Positions 1-11,019 of a stretch of 64,000 bases of DNA are shown here, piece after piece; position 1 is the first letter of the stretch, and every line of letters begins with the position of its first letter. Under the pieces are notes generated by a model. That model was not told the origin of the DNA and ran no database searches. It was given only the letters and a program-made list of their open reading frames with translations. Source of the stretch: Rana temporaria (Eukaryota > Chordata > Amphibia > Anura > Ranidae); NCBI RefSeq assembly GCF_905171775.1, contig NC_053490.1, forward strand, positions 9,888,240-9,952,239. Reading direction: 5' to 3'. Both the position numbers and the translations under genes were made by a program.

Positions 1-925
1 GCCGGACAACTCCCCCCCCCCCCCCCCCCGGCCACCCAAGCCCCCTCTCCCCCTTCACTAGCCACTAGCCATTCTATTTATTAGGGTAGAACGGCTGGTA
101 CTGGTACTCTTATAGGCAGTACCAGTGGGGAAGCTAGACATTATTTCACCCGGGGCAAATAATCAGTTCGGTGTCCCCCCTTATGGGACAAAATTAGGCA
201 GAAGTGAGAAACTCCCAGGCCATAGCTGTTGAGTCAGCTGTCATGCTCCTCTGTCGTCCCCCTGTTCCTCTGCTCCTCCCCCTGCTTCTTTGTTCCCCCC
301 AGGTGAGTGCTGTGGGGAGGGAGAGGAGGTGAGCGCTGCGGGGAGGGAGAGACAGAGGAGTGGAGGGGGGAGGCGGTCCGCTGTCACTCAAGCCGGCCCA
401 CTGAGCCATCGGCCCACCGGGAAACTCCCTGTAGTCCCAATGGCCAGTCCATCCCTGCCTCCTACCCCGGGAAAACCTAGAGCTACTTGCACTCCCCTAG
501 CCTGCCAAGTACACTCTCCCAAATTTAACCCTGTAAGTGCATAGACTGGCTGCCTAGTCATGCCAGCCCTGCGCTTAATATTACATCTTTCCTACGGGCT
601 TCTCTAGATGGGTTGATTACAGGAGAACGGGAGGTCAGGTCTCTGGAGCCCCTGCCAGCCAATTAGCAACCTCTGCAGGCAATACTGAGCTCAATATTGG
701 ATATAGGGTGGCAAGGTCAGTGGCCTGGGCCATGGGCTGCAATATGCATCCTCACAGATCCTCAAGTGTGGCCTTCATGACACTGGGTGAAAGACCAAGT
801 TCTATGTTCTCTGTGCACCTCTCAAGTATTCACTTCCAATTTTCATTGTAGGGGATCTTTAGGCAAAGTTGGCACGTCCATCCGGAAGCAAGTTGGATAG
901 TCTGCTTTTTGATGATGCCCAGGAC
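1..925. other. No gene recognised; poly-C tract at the left edge
   Basis: There is a C homopolymer at about positions 11-29, followed by unique-looking sequence. A short open frame at 290-544 has no recognisable domain and is not called. Confidence 0.5.
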
Positions 926-1199
926 TAAGGCCTCGTACACACGATAGGACAGCCAGAGGACAACGGTCTGAAGGACCGTTTTCATCGGTCAAAACCGATC
1001 GTGTGTGGGCCCCATAGCTTATTTAACCTTCGGTTAAAAAAATAGGAACTTGCTTTAAAATGTAACCGATGGACGCCTAACCGATAGGTCAAAACCAATC
1101 GTTATTATGCAAAAGCAGGGCTTTTTTTCAGCGGGAATGCGGGGGAACGCAGTTCCGGCACCTCCAGCTCTGAATGTATGTAACGGCAAAGGGGTGCTG

Positions 1200-1425
1200 G
1201 GGTGTACTGGAGGGTCTATTAATGCTTGCTGGGGGATCTATTGTTGCTGGAGGGAATCTATTATTGCAGGGGGACGGTCTTTAGGCAGGTCAGTTGTTGC
1301 TGGTAGAGGATCTATTGTTGCTGGGGGGCTCTTTTGCTACTGGGAGACATCAACTGCTGAGGGAGGGGTCTATTGTTGCTGGGGAGCTCCATTGTTGCTG
1401 GCTACAGGGGATCTATTTTACTTCC
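1200..1425. repeat. Degenerate minisatellite of about 24-27 bp
   Basis: Diverged units contain the core TCTATTGTTGCTGGGGG. The array lies inside the nested hAT element, upstream of the 37-bp array. The apparent + strand reading frame here is a by-product of the repeat. Confidence 0.6.
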
Positions 1426-1486
1426 TATCATATACAAATTACTTAGCACCACAAATTGATACTTGGTTCTGTATCCATTACTGAGA

Positions 1487-2315
1487 GGTAGATAGGGGGT
1501 GGAACCAAAGAATGGTGCTCGGAGGTGGGTAGGGAGTGGGACCAAAGAATGGTGCTCGGAGGTGGGTAGGGGGTGGAACCAAGGAAGGGTTCTCGGAGGT
1601 GGGTAGGGGGTGGAACCAAGGAATGGTGCTCAGAGGTGGGTAGGGGGTGGAACCAAGGAATGGTGCTTGGAGGTGGGTAGGGGGTGGAACCAACGAATGG
1701 TGCTCAGAGGTGGGTAGGGGGTGGTACCAAGGAATGGTGCTCAGAGGTGGGTAGGGGGTGGTACCAAGGAATGGTGCTTGGAGGTGGGTAGGGGGTGGAA
1801 CCAAGGAATGGTGCTCAGAGGTGGGTAGGGAGTGGAACCAAAGAATAGTGCTCTGAGGTGGGTAGGGTGTGGAACCAAAGAATGGTGCTCGGAGGTGGGT
1901 AGGGAGTGGGACCAAAGAATGGTGCTCTGAGGTGGGTAGGGGGTGGAACCAAGGATAGGTGCTCGGAGATGGGTAGGTAGTGGAACCAAAGAATGGTGCT
2001 CAGAGGTGGGTAGGGGGTTGAACCAAGGAATGGTGCTCAGAGGTGGGTAGGGGTGGTACCAAGGAATGGTGCTCAGAGGTGGGTAGGCAGTGGAACCAAA
2101 GAATGGTGCTCTGAGGTGGGTAGGTAGTGGAACCAAAGAATGGTGCTCTGAGGTGGGTAGGGGGTGGAACCAAGGATAGGTGCTCGGAGGTGGGTAGGTA
2201 GTGGAACCAAAGAATGGTGCTCGGAGGTGGGTAGGGGGTGGAACCAAGGAATGGTTCTCGGAGGCGGGTAGAGAGTAGAACAAAGAAATGGTTCTCGGGG
2301 GTGGGTAGGGGGTGG
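1487..2315. repeat. 37-bp minisatellite, about 22 copies
   Basis: The unit contains GAGGTGGGTAGGGGGTGG followed by AACCAAGGAATGGTGCTC, with a period of 37 bp. Because 37 is not a multiple of 3 and the unit lacks - strand stops, all three - strand frames are open and read as a 37-residue repeat. This explains the long - strand frames, which are not genes. Confidence 0.93.
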
Positions 2316-2611
2316 ACACAACAGGTGTCTCGGGAACTAGGGAGTTCCTGCACCTCTTCTCTGAGAAAAAAAGCCCTGTGCAAGAGCATTGGTTAAAAAC
2401 CCGCGCATGCTCAGAATCAAGTCGACGCATGCTTGGAAGCATTGAACTTCGTTTTTTTTCAGCACGTCGTGTGTTTTACGTCACCGCGTTCTGACACGAT
2501 CGGTTATTTAACCTATGGTGTGTGTAGGCGTGACGGACCATCAGTCAGCTTCATCGGTTAACCTAAGACAACGTTGTCCTCTGGCTATCCTATCGTGTGT
2601 ACGAGGCCTAA

Positions 2612-3199
2612 CTCCACCGACCTGAAATCATTCTGAAAACAACAGCAAGCTCTAAAAATGACATTTCTTTGTGCTCACCGGTGACAAAAGACTTTACCCC
2701 TTTGTTTGTGTTTAATTTGTGTGGACTTTTTCCGGCACACAAGACTAATCCCAACACCGAGAGGGCTCAGGAGGATGCAAAGCCCGCCAACACCGACAAC
2801 CTTATCTCCGTCCATTCAACTTCCACCTTTTCATCGCTTTACCAGCCCGTTCGCTGCTTGGCCTCGGGTAACAGACACCACAAAGGGAGTCGCCAGGGGT
2901 CCAGCTGTAAATTCAGGATAGAAACTCAGTCATTTCAGGGCACATTGTAAAGAGTTTTGTTAATTAATGTACCTGCTCAGAGATGTTGATGTGCTATGAA
3001 ACAATGAATACAAGGCATTATGTCCGGGAGATATCGGCTCATTTGCATCCTCCGAGCGTAGCTGTTCTATTTCAAATGCAGATATATGCCATACCTACCT
3101 CCTAGACCCAGTGGGGTTGATTTACGAAAGGCAAATAGACTGTGCACTTGTGATGGAGTTGATGAAATTATTATTTTATGTCTATGTTATCTCTCTCTT
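2612..3199. other. No gene recognised
   Basis: This is AT-moderate sequence with two short + strand frames (2669-2950) that have no motif. No inverted or tandem repeat was seen. Confidence 0.5.
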
Positions 3200-4235
3200 T
3201 TAACCGCTTAAGACCCGGACCTTTAGGCAGCTAAAGGACCTGGCCAGTTTTTGCGATTCGGCACTGCGTCGCTTTAACGGACAATTGTGCGGTCGTGCGA
3301 CGTGGCTCCCAAACAAAATTGACGTCCTTTTTTTCCACACAAATAGAGAATCATTTTGGTGGTATTTGATCACCTCTGCGGTTTTTATGTTTTGCGCTAT
3401 AAACAAAAATAGAGCGACAATTTTGAAAAAAATTCAATATTTTTTACTTTTTGCTATAATAAATATCCCCCAAAAACATATATACATATAAAAAAAAATG
3501 TCCTCAGTTTAGGCCGATACGTATTCTTCTACCTATTTTTGGTAAAAAAAAAAATCGCAATAAGCGTTTATCGATTGGTTTGCGCAAAATTTATAGCGTT
3601 TACAAAATAGGGGATAGTTTTATTAATGTTTTTGTTTTTACTACTAATGGCGGCAATCAGCGATTTTTTTCGTGACTGCGACATTATGGCGGACACTTCG
3701 GACAATTTTGACACATTTTTGGGACCATTGTCATTTTCACAGCAAAAAATGCATTAAAAATGCACTGAGTACTGTGAAAATGACAATTGCAGTTTGGGAG
3801 TTAACCACAAGGGGGCGCTGAAGAGGTTAAGTGTGACCTCATTTGTGTTTCTAACTGTAGAGGGGTGTGGCTGTAGGTGTGACGTCATTGATTGTGTTTC
3901 CCTATAAAAGGGAACACACGATCAATGACGCTGCCACAGTGAAGAACGGGGAGGCTGTGTTTACACAGAGCTCTTCCCATTCTTCAGCTCCGGGGACCGA
4001 TCGCGGGACTCCAGCGGCGATCGGGTCTGCGGGTCCCGCGGTGACGGGGCTTCGGACCGGGTCGCGGGCGCGCGCCCGCGACCCGGTCCGAAGCTCCGTG
4101 ATCGCGGGACCCGCAGACCCGATTGCCGCTGGAGTCCCGCGATCGGTCCCCGGAGCTGAAGAATGGGAAGAGCTGTGTGTAAACACAGCCTCCCCGTTCT
4201 TCACTGCTGGGCACTTAAAGAGGACGTACCTGTAG
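3200..4235 (+). mobile_element. TTAA-A repeat, copy 1 (3' truncated)
   Basis: This is the first of many copies of a roughly 1-kb non-coding element that starts TTAA-CC(A/G)CTTAAGACCCGG and, when complete, ends next to TTAA. The TTAA duplication suggests piggyBac or Kolobok ancestry, but no transposase is present. Markers seen in other copies are GACGTGGCTCCCAAACAAAA, GGTATTTGATCACCTCTGCG and GGCCGATACGTATTCTTCTA. This copy breaks off near 4235, where telomere-like repeats begin. Confidence 0.8.
3937..4206. repeat. 270-bp near-perfect GC-rich palindrome
   Basis: The two arms are inverted copies centred near 4071-4072 (GGGCGCGCGCCC). Each arm runs from CAGTGAAGAAC through an ACCGATCGCGGGA box to the centre. 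The same peptide-like string is therefore read from both strands. Copies 3, 5 and 8 of this repeat family carry essentially one arm. Confidence 0.88.
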
Positions 4236-4294
4236 GTTTAGGGTTCGGGTTAGGGGGTTAGGGTTAGGGTAGGGTAGGGTTAGGGGTTAGGGTT
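4236..4294 (+). repeat. Interstitial telomere-like tract (TTAGGG variants)
   Basis: About ten units of TTAGGG with one-base variants (TTAGGGG, TAGGG, TTCGGG) occupy about 58 bp. The tract starts exactly where TTAA-A copy 1 is truncated. Confidence 0.88.
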
Positions 4295-4439
4295 TCCCAT
4301 TGAAGAATATGGCTAGGACTCAGGAATTGGAACAGGGACCTCTCCCAAAGGTCAGAAGGCGGGTTCCCAGAGGTCAAAGGGCGCAGGGTGTGGCTGACCC
4401 ACCTCCACCAAAGTGTACCGCCTACACCAACTAAGTCGG

Positions 4440-5233
4440 AGAATGAACAAGTCGGGGAATGAACAAGTCGGGGGAAAGCGTCTAGGGCTAGAATTATTGC
4501 TCTCGCTTGAACGATCGCGGCGATACCTCACATGTGTGGTTTGAACACCAGTTTCATATGCCGGCGCTGCTCACGTATGTGTTCATGACCTCGTCGGGAC
4601 CGGGCACATAAAAAAAAATCATATTTATTTTACTTAATTTATTTTTTAGTTTTAAAATAAAATTGTGTCACTTTTATTCCTATTACAAGGAATGTAAACA
4701 TCTCTTGTAATAGAACAAAGCATGACAGGTCCTCTTAAATACGAGATCTGGGGTCAAAAAGACCTCACATCTCATATTTGGACTTAAATGCAATAAAAAA
4801 AATTGTCATTTGAGAAAATGACAACAAAAAATTTCCCTTTAAGACACATGGGCGGAAGTGACGATCTGATGTCGCTTTCGCCCTGCAGTGATATGGAGAC
4901 GGGTGGGGGCCATCTTCCTCCTCACTCGTCTCCATACACAGCCACTGACAGGTCCCGATCACATCCGCCGCTGCCAAGGACGGTGGGGGAGCGGTGCCTC
5001 TTTCCTGCCGCCGATAACGGTGATCTTGCGGCGAATCCGCCGCAGAGACCGCCATTATCGTTTACCCGACCGGCTGCTGAAAAGATGGATATCTCGGTTG
5101 TGGGCAGCAGCTGTTGGAAAAGAACAATAATACGGTATGTACAGCGAAAAAACTAAAACAAACAGCATACTGTACATGTTGGAAGTATGCTGAATGTAAT
5201 GGTATATACATGTTTTTAGGGTGAACCTCCGCT
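4440..5233. repeat. Repeat fragments; no gene
   Basis: Positions 4479-4612 match the interior of the 812-bp hAT element at 56131-56942 (shared AGGGCTAGAATTATTGCTCTC and CACATGTGTGGTTTGAACACC). Positions 5215-5233 match the right end of the palindromic TTAA MITE family (GGTGAACCTCCGCTTTAA). The DNA between is unclassified. Confidence 0.6.
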
Positions 5234-6668
5234 TTAACCCCCTGGACCATTATGCAGGTTATAAGGACCTTGCCCCTTTTTGCGATTCGGCACTGCGTCG
5301 CTTTAACTGACAATTGCGCGGTCCTGCGACGTGGCTCCCAAACAAAATTAGCGTCCTTTTTTCCCCCACAAATAGAGATTTCTTTTGGTGGTATTTGATC
5401 ACCTCTGCGGTTTTTATTTTTTGCGCTATAAACAAAAATAGAGCGACAATTTTGAAAAAAAATGCAATATTTTTTACTTTTTGCTATAATAAATATCCCC
5501 CAAAAAAATATAAAAACAATTTTTTTTCCTCAGTTTAGGCCGATACGTATTCTTCTACCTATTTTTGGTAAAAAAAAAATCGCAATAAGCGTTTAACGAT
5601 TGGTAATTTATAGCGTTTACAAAATAGGGGATAGTTTTATGGCATTTTTATTAATAATTTTTTTCTTCTACTAATGGCGGCGATCAACTATTTTTTTTAG
5701 TGACTGCGACATTATGGCGGACACTTCGGACAATTTTGACACATCTTTGGGACCATTGTCATTTTCACAGCAAAACATGCTATAGAAATGCATTGATTAC
5801 TGTGAAAATGACAATTGCAGTTTAGGAGTTAACCACTAGGGGGCGCTGTAGGGGCTATGTGTGACTTCATATGTGTTTCTAACTGTAGGGGGGCAGGGCT
5901 GGACGTGTGATGTCATTGATCGTCTTTCCCTATATCAGGGAACAGACGATCAATGACAGTGCCACAGTGAAGAACGGGGAAGGTTTGTTTACACTCACCT
6001 CTCCCCGTTCTTCAGCTCCGGGGACCGATCGCGGGACACCGGCGGCGATCGGGTCCGCGGGTCCCGCGGCCGCGGAGCTTCGGTGTACCACGGCTGGGCT
6101 CTTAAAGGTGACGTACCTGTACGTGCCTGTGCCCAGCCGTGCCATTCTGCCGACGTACCGTATTTATTGTGCTATAACGCGCCCCGGCGTATAGCGCGCA
6201 CCCCCGAACTAGAAGGAAAATTCCTGGAAAAAAAAATACTTACAGTTTGGATGCCCCTCGTCGGTGTCTTGCCCGTCGTCCATCGCGTCCATCGGCCGCC
6301 TCGTCCGGTCCGGCGTCCTTCTGCGGCCATCGTGGTGTCCTCCCCGCTGCCGGCGCTGTGTTTGAACCACTGTGCCGGCATATACCGAGCGCAGTACACT
6401 CGGGTATAGTCGGGCAGGCTCGGCTCCTCTCGCGTAAAGGACGTACAGGACGCACAGGACGTGACCGCGAGAGGAGCCGAGCCTGCCCGACTATACCCGA
6501 GTGTACTGCGCTCGGTATATGCCGGCGCAGTGGTTCAAACACAGCGCAGGAAGCGGGTATCGGCGTATATCGCGCACCAATGATTTTGCCCTGATTTTCA
6601 GGACAAAAAAGTGCGCGGTATACGCCGATAAATACGGTATATTGCAGTACATTACATTAAGTGGTTAA
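5234..6668 (+). mobile_element. TTAA-A repeat, copy 2
   Basis: TTAA at 5234-5237 and 6665-6668 bounds a full-length copy, which is interrupted by the MITE at 6158-6637. The left TTAA also forms the end of a neighbouring palindromic-MITE fragment, so the two elements share one target site. Confidence 0.8.
6156..6639. mobile_element. Palindromic MITE with TA target site, nested in TTAA-A copy 2
   Basis: Inverted termini CCGTATTTAT (6158) and ATAAATACGG (ending 6637) are flanked by TA. Inside is a long inverted repeat of about 70 bp per arm, at about 6370-6435 against 6467-6535 (GCATATACCGAGCGCAGTAC and its complement). The TA flank would fit Tc1/mariner, but no transposase is present. Confidence 0.7.
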
Positions 6669-6946
6669 GTGTCATTTCATGAGATAATTTATGAGGGCGT
6701 GTTTAGGGCGGGGCATGGTAGGGGTTGGGGAGTAACCCTTGAGGCTTAATTGGCTAGTAGCTCAGGACTTGAAATTTTGAGCCCTATGCTAGACTATATA
6801 TATCGCTTTCCTATATTTTATATTCTTTTCAATAAAAATTTGAAGGAGAAAATCCACGCCGTCACTTGCTTTATGGTCTGTTGATGGCCCCGCCCTAATT
6901 TTAGCCTTGTGGTGGTAATGGACATCTTTGTTCACCTATAGGTGGA
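6669..6946. other. No gene recognised
   Basis: The segment has an AATAAA at 6831 in AT-rich sequence and might be the 3' end of an old retroelement. No motif supports a specific call. Confidence 0.35.
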
Positions 6947-8113
6947 TTCAGAAAGACCGCCTTAACTTTGCGGCGGCGTAGCGTATCGTGTTTACACTAC
7001 GCCGCCGTAAGTTAGCGAGGCAAGTACATGATTCACAAAGTACTTGCCTGCTAAGTTACGGCGGTGTAGCCTAAAGCGGGCTGGCGTAAGCTCGCCTAAT
7101 TCAAATTCAGCTGAGGGGGCGTGTTTTATGTTAATGGAGGGTGACCTGACGTGATTGACGTATTTTACGAACGGCGTCCGTGTACATATCCCAGTGTGCA
7201 TTGCGGCAAAGTACGCCGCGCGTTCCTATTGGTTTCGACGTGGACGTAAATTACGTCCAGCCCTATTCACGGACGACTTCCGTAAACGGCGTAAAATTTT
7301 CAAATTTCGACGCGGGAACGACGGCCATACTTAACATTACTATTCCAGCTATTTGATGGAATAACTTTAGGCCTGAAAATGCGCTACGTAAACGGCGTAT
7401 CTTTACTGCGTCGGGCAAGCGTACGTTCGTGAATCAGCGTAACTACTCATTTACATATTCTAGGCCGACCGCAATGGAAGCGCCACCTAGCGGTCAGCCT
7501 AAAAATTACACTTTAGGATACGACGGCGTAAGACACTTACGCCGCTCGTATCTGAGCCTAATTTAAGCGTATCTGGTTACCAGAATACGCTTAAATTTGC
7601 GTCGGCGTACATTCAGACTTAGGCTGGCGTATCTACGGATACTCCGGCCTAATGCCGCATACACACCATCACTTTATGTGATGAAAAAAAACGACACTTT
7701 CTGTGAATTAAAAAATGACGTTTTTGAAACTTCAATTTTCAAAGACGAAGTTGCCTACACACCATCGTTTTCTCACAATGTTCTAGCAAAGTGAGGTTAG
7801 GTTCCACCACGTTTTACCATTGAAGCTTGCTTCATAAGTAGCTTCTGGGCATGCGTGGATGAAAAAACGTCTTAGAAAACGACGTTTTTTGCTACACACG
7901 GTCAATTTCTGTGAAGTAAAAAGTGCACTTTTGAAAAACGACACATAAAATTGAAGCATGCTTCAATTTTTTTTGGTCGTTTTTTACAAGACATAAAACG
8001 ACGTTTTCCCCCACACACGGTCAATTAAAGTGACGTTTTTAAAAACGTCATTTTTTTTCATCACATAAAGTGATGGTGTGTACGCGGCATAAGTCTTTCT
8101 GAATCCACCTACA
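6947..8113. mobile_element. 'GATTCAG' palindromic MITE
   Basis: Termini GGTGGATTCAGAAAGAC (6951) and GTCTTTCTGAATCCACCT (ending 8110) are inverted. The subterminal sequence is rich in TACGCCGCCGTAA palindromes. The family recurs at 8847, 12713, 15968, 17079, 23656, 32254 and 33433. It is non-coding and its superfamily is unresolved. A Harbinger MITE is nested at 7653-8089. Confidence 0.78.
7650..8092. mobile_element. Harbinger-like MITE nested in a GATTCAG MITE
   Basis: TIR TGCCGCATACACACCATCAC at 7653 pairs with its complement ending at 8089, with one mismatch in the outer 15 bp. TAA flanks both sides (7650-7652, 8090-8092). The interior is A/T-rich and contains several AAAACGACGTTTT-like inverted repeats. 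Confidence 0.83.
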
Positions 8114-8640
8114 AGATTGTTTTGTCGTTTTGGGCACTGAATATTTTTACTAAAGCTCACTTGTCATTGGGCAATGTGTGTCGGCATAATCTCAGCGCGG
8201 TTCAGAAAGCTCTCCTCCGTTTCTAGAGATGTTTCCTTGCGGAGTTATCACTACACGAGGGCGCCCCACACATCGCCCGCGTTCACACATTGATATGTGA
8301 GCCAACAAATCCGCATCCCGACCTGCAGCGGTGAAATCACAGGCGTCACGCAGCAAATATTCTACTTGTCAGAGATATCTTAGGAATTATCTGATGCGTC
8401 ATTCTGTGTACAGCAGGCGCCTGATATAAACAAATGTCATCAATAACTCAGAACGTTCATGTAAGTTACAGATAACAGAGAGAGACGCCGGAATGTAATA
8501 AATTCCCAGTTATTCTGAATCTACCTTAACCCGCTCCGTCCTAATATTTCCGAAGACGGCGGTAATAACAGGATGCGATGCACAGGATTGGAGGGCAATA
8601 ATACTGCGGATTAAAACGCCTAAAAATATTTTTATAATTT
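8114..8640. other. No gene recognised
   Basis: This is unique-looking sequence without a convincing open frame or repeat structure. Confidence 0.45.
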
Positions 8641-8846
8641 AACCACTTCAGCACCGGGCCTATTCTGGCACTTCTCTCCTTCATGTAAAAATCATAATTT
8701 TATTTGTATTACGTTTTCTTGTCTCCCGGACATTTGAACGTTGTTTGTACTATTGTTTTTCTTTGTCAAACAGAATAAAAACATATTTGACTCTAAAAAT
8801 CATAATTTTATTTGCTAGAAAATTCGTCAGAACCCCCAAACATTAT

Positions 8847-9571
8847 GGGGCAGATCCACGTAGCGCGTCGTAATTTTTAGGCAGGCGTAGCGTATCGTAG
8901 TTACGCTACGCCGCCGCTACTTTGAGAGGCAAGTGCTGTATTCACAAAGCACTTGCCTCTAAAGTTACGGCGGCGTAGCGTAAATCTCCCGGCGTAAGGG
9001 CGCGGAATTCAAATGATAAACAGGGGGGCTTGTTTTATGTAAAATAAGCTTGACCCCACATAAATGACGCTTTTTTCGTACAGGCGCGCGCATGCTCAGT
9101 ATCACGTTGATTTTTCAAATTAAATTACGCCCGCTCAATGCCTAGACGACGTGAACGTAATTTACGCAAAGCCCTATTCGCGAACGTTTTACGCACACGA
9201 CGTAAACAACGGAAAATTAAACGCTGGCCCGACGTCCATACTTAACATTGCGTACGCCTCATAGAACAGGGGTAACTATACGACGAAAAAAGCCTTACGG
9301 AAACGGCGTAAAAAATGCGCCGGCCGGACGTTTGTGGATCGCCGTATGTAGCTCATTTGCAACATACATTTGCAACAGAAGCGCCACCTAGCGGCCAGCG
9401 TAAATATGCACCTAAGATCCGACGGCGTACTAAGACGTACGCCAGTCGGATCGAGCCCAGATTCAGTCGTATCTTGTTTTGTGGATACAAAACAAAGATA
9501 CGACGGGGGATCGTAGAAATTATGCGGCGTATCAATAGATACGCCGGCGTAAATTTCTTTGTGGATCTGGG

Positions 9572-9573
<2 letters not shown>
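8847..9573. mobile_element. GATTCAG-family MITE variant (GGCAGATCCACGTAG ends)
   Basis: The termini GGGGCAGATCCACG and GTGGATCTGGGCC are inverted. The TACGCCGCCG-rich subterminal arms match the family at 6947. The element inserted in a TAT-rich site of an older repeat. Confidence 0.72.
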
Positions 9574-9633
<60 letters not shown>

Positions 9634-9639
9634 TATTTT
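9573..9639. repeat. (TA)n microsatellite
   Basis: About 33 TA dinucleotides with one G interruption near 9615. It lies within the AAACATTATATA segment of the split dispersed repeat. Confidence 0.95.
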
Positions 9640-9890
9640 TTTTTTTAGCAGATACCCTAGGGAATAAAATAGCGGTCATTGCAACTTTTTATCTCGCACG
9701 CAATAATTTTTCAAACGCCCTTTTTGGGGGGAAAAAATGGGTTCGCGAATTAAAAAAATAACGAAACGGTAAAGTTAGCCCAATTTATTTGTATAATGTG
9801 AAAGATGATGTTACGCCGAGTAAATAGATACCAAACACATCACGCTTTAAAATTGCGCACACTAATGGAATGGCGCCTAAAAATCTCCAT

Positions 9891-11019
9891 AGAAATATAA
9901 GTGATGCGCTAGTACCAACATTTGTTGCCGTTAAATACAGTAAATAACATGTGCCAAATGGCATCCAAATAGGATAACAGTGTTAATCCAGTGCGATGTG
10001 ACATAAATAAGTAAGATATGTGCATATAAATAAACAAGAGCGCATACAAAATGTTCTTGTAAACCAAGAAAAAACGCCTCCCTCCTTCCAAATAGTGATC
10101 AGTAGAGACCGGAGCTGAGAAGGAACAATCCTGGGAGTATACACAGTGCCTGTTAACTCCAGCTGATGCTTTTATGTTTCACGATAACACAGCTCATGAA
10201 AAGAAAGGGAGACAAAATATGGTGCAAATATTGGAGGTCAAAGGGAAATACATATGCGGTGTTTGCAGGTACACTCACACAACCCCCCGATCAAAAACAG
10301 CTTCAAATGTAGCCTTGTTTGCCGCTCAGTGTAGCGATCTCCTCATGCGAACAGATGTCCGTCGATCGTGTCACTAGGCTCCTCCCCCACGCGTTGCGTC
10401 ACTTGGCACATGACTAAGTCACGTTGTCTACTTCCCAAAAAAAGTAGGTCATTTGGGGGGTATTTGTACTGTCCTGCCATTTTAAAGGATCACGAAATGA
10501 GATCGGTACATCAGGTTGATCAATTTTCAGATATCTATCCCATAGTTTGTGGATAGTTTCCTACAGACTAAATAATATACACTGGGTTATTTTCACCCAA
10601 AAAAAAATAGATGGGTTTATACTAAGTTTATCTAACGTTTATCTCTATCTAGAATTACCGGGTGTACCCCGACTTATTTTCTATCAGTGCAGGGCACCTT
10701 ACTGGTTGGTAGTCTAGGACCTGTGGCTTTCATTATCCCCTCCCTCAACACCACCCTAAAGAGGTGTGATTTGTTAGCCAGTAGCTGGCCTGCGAATCGG
10801 GGGCAACCATCGTGATCTCCCATCAAAGCACCATTTTTGGTGAGTATGCATATATTAATACATCCGATGTCTTTATATCTACATACTAAATGCAAGCTAT
10901 TTGGTAGCTTTTTTGTCTAAATGTATTATGTATTCTAATTGAAGTTCATTTTTCTTAAAAGTTTAGAAGCTCCTGAAGAAGCAATATATTAAAAATCGCG
11001 AAACATGTAGAGCTGCTTT
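9891..11019. other. No gene recognised
   Basis: Several short frames lack motifs. The segment near 10972-11010 (CTCCTGAAGAAGC then CGCGAAACATGTAG) resembles a dispersed vertebrate repeat motif that I cannot name. Confidence 0.4.

Larger units (their letters stand above)
1108..2386. mobile_element. Non-autonomous hAT element nested in the Harbinger MITE
   Basis: The termini are inverted, CAGGGCTTTTTTTC at 1116 and its complement ending at 2378. They are flanked by 8-bp duplications TGCAAAAG (1108-1115) and TGCAAGAG (2379-2386), which match at 7 of 8 positions. The 8-bp target duplication and CAGG ends indicate hAT. The interior is almost entirely tandem repeat. Confidence 0.78.
926..2611. mobile_element. 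PIF/Harbinger-like MITE with TAA target duplication
   Basis: The element (929-2608) has terminal inverted repeats of about 38 bp that begin GGCCTCGTACACACGAT, and both ends are flanked by TAA (926-928 and 2609-2611). A 3-bp TWA duplication is typical of PIF/Harbinger transposons. No transposase is encoded. Once the nested hAT element (1116-2378) is removed, the remaining ~400 bp matches the related copy at 57462-57883. Confidence 0.8.
8641..9890 (+). repeat. Dispersed repeat split by a MITE and a TA microsatellite
   Basis: The left half ends AACCCCCAAACATTAT (about 8846). The right half resumes at about 9574 with a TATATA tract and CCCTAGGGAATAAAAT. The intact order, with CCCTAGAGAATAAAAT, is seen at 56387-56440 and inverted at 61440-61500. 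The split is caused by the GATTCAG MITE at 8847-9573. Confidence 0.65.

Noticed and set aside
290..544. 84-codon frame near the left edge
   Set aside because: Low-complexity composition, no ATG context or domain, and no splice support.
1478..2442. Overlapping - strand frames reading a proline-rich 37-residue repeat protein
   Set aside because: All three frames are open because a 37-bp minisatellite lacks - strand stops. There is no start context, domain or conserved frame.
3867..4235. Similar proteins on + and - strand (and at 11028-11385, 29439-29661, 31168-31477)
   Set aside because: The palindromic arms of TTAA-type MITEs give the same peptide on both strands. These repeats are non-coding.
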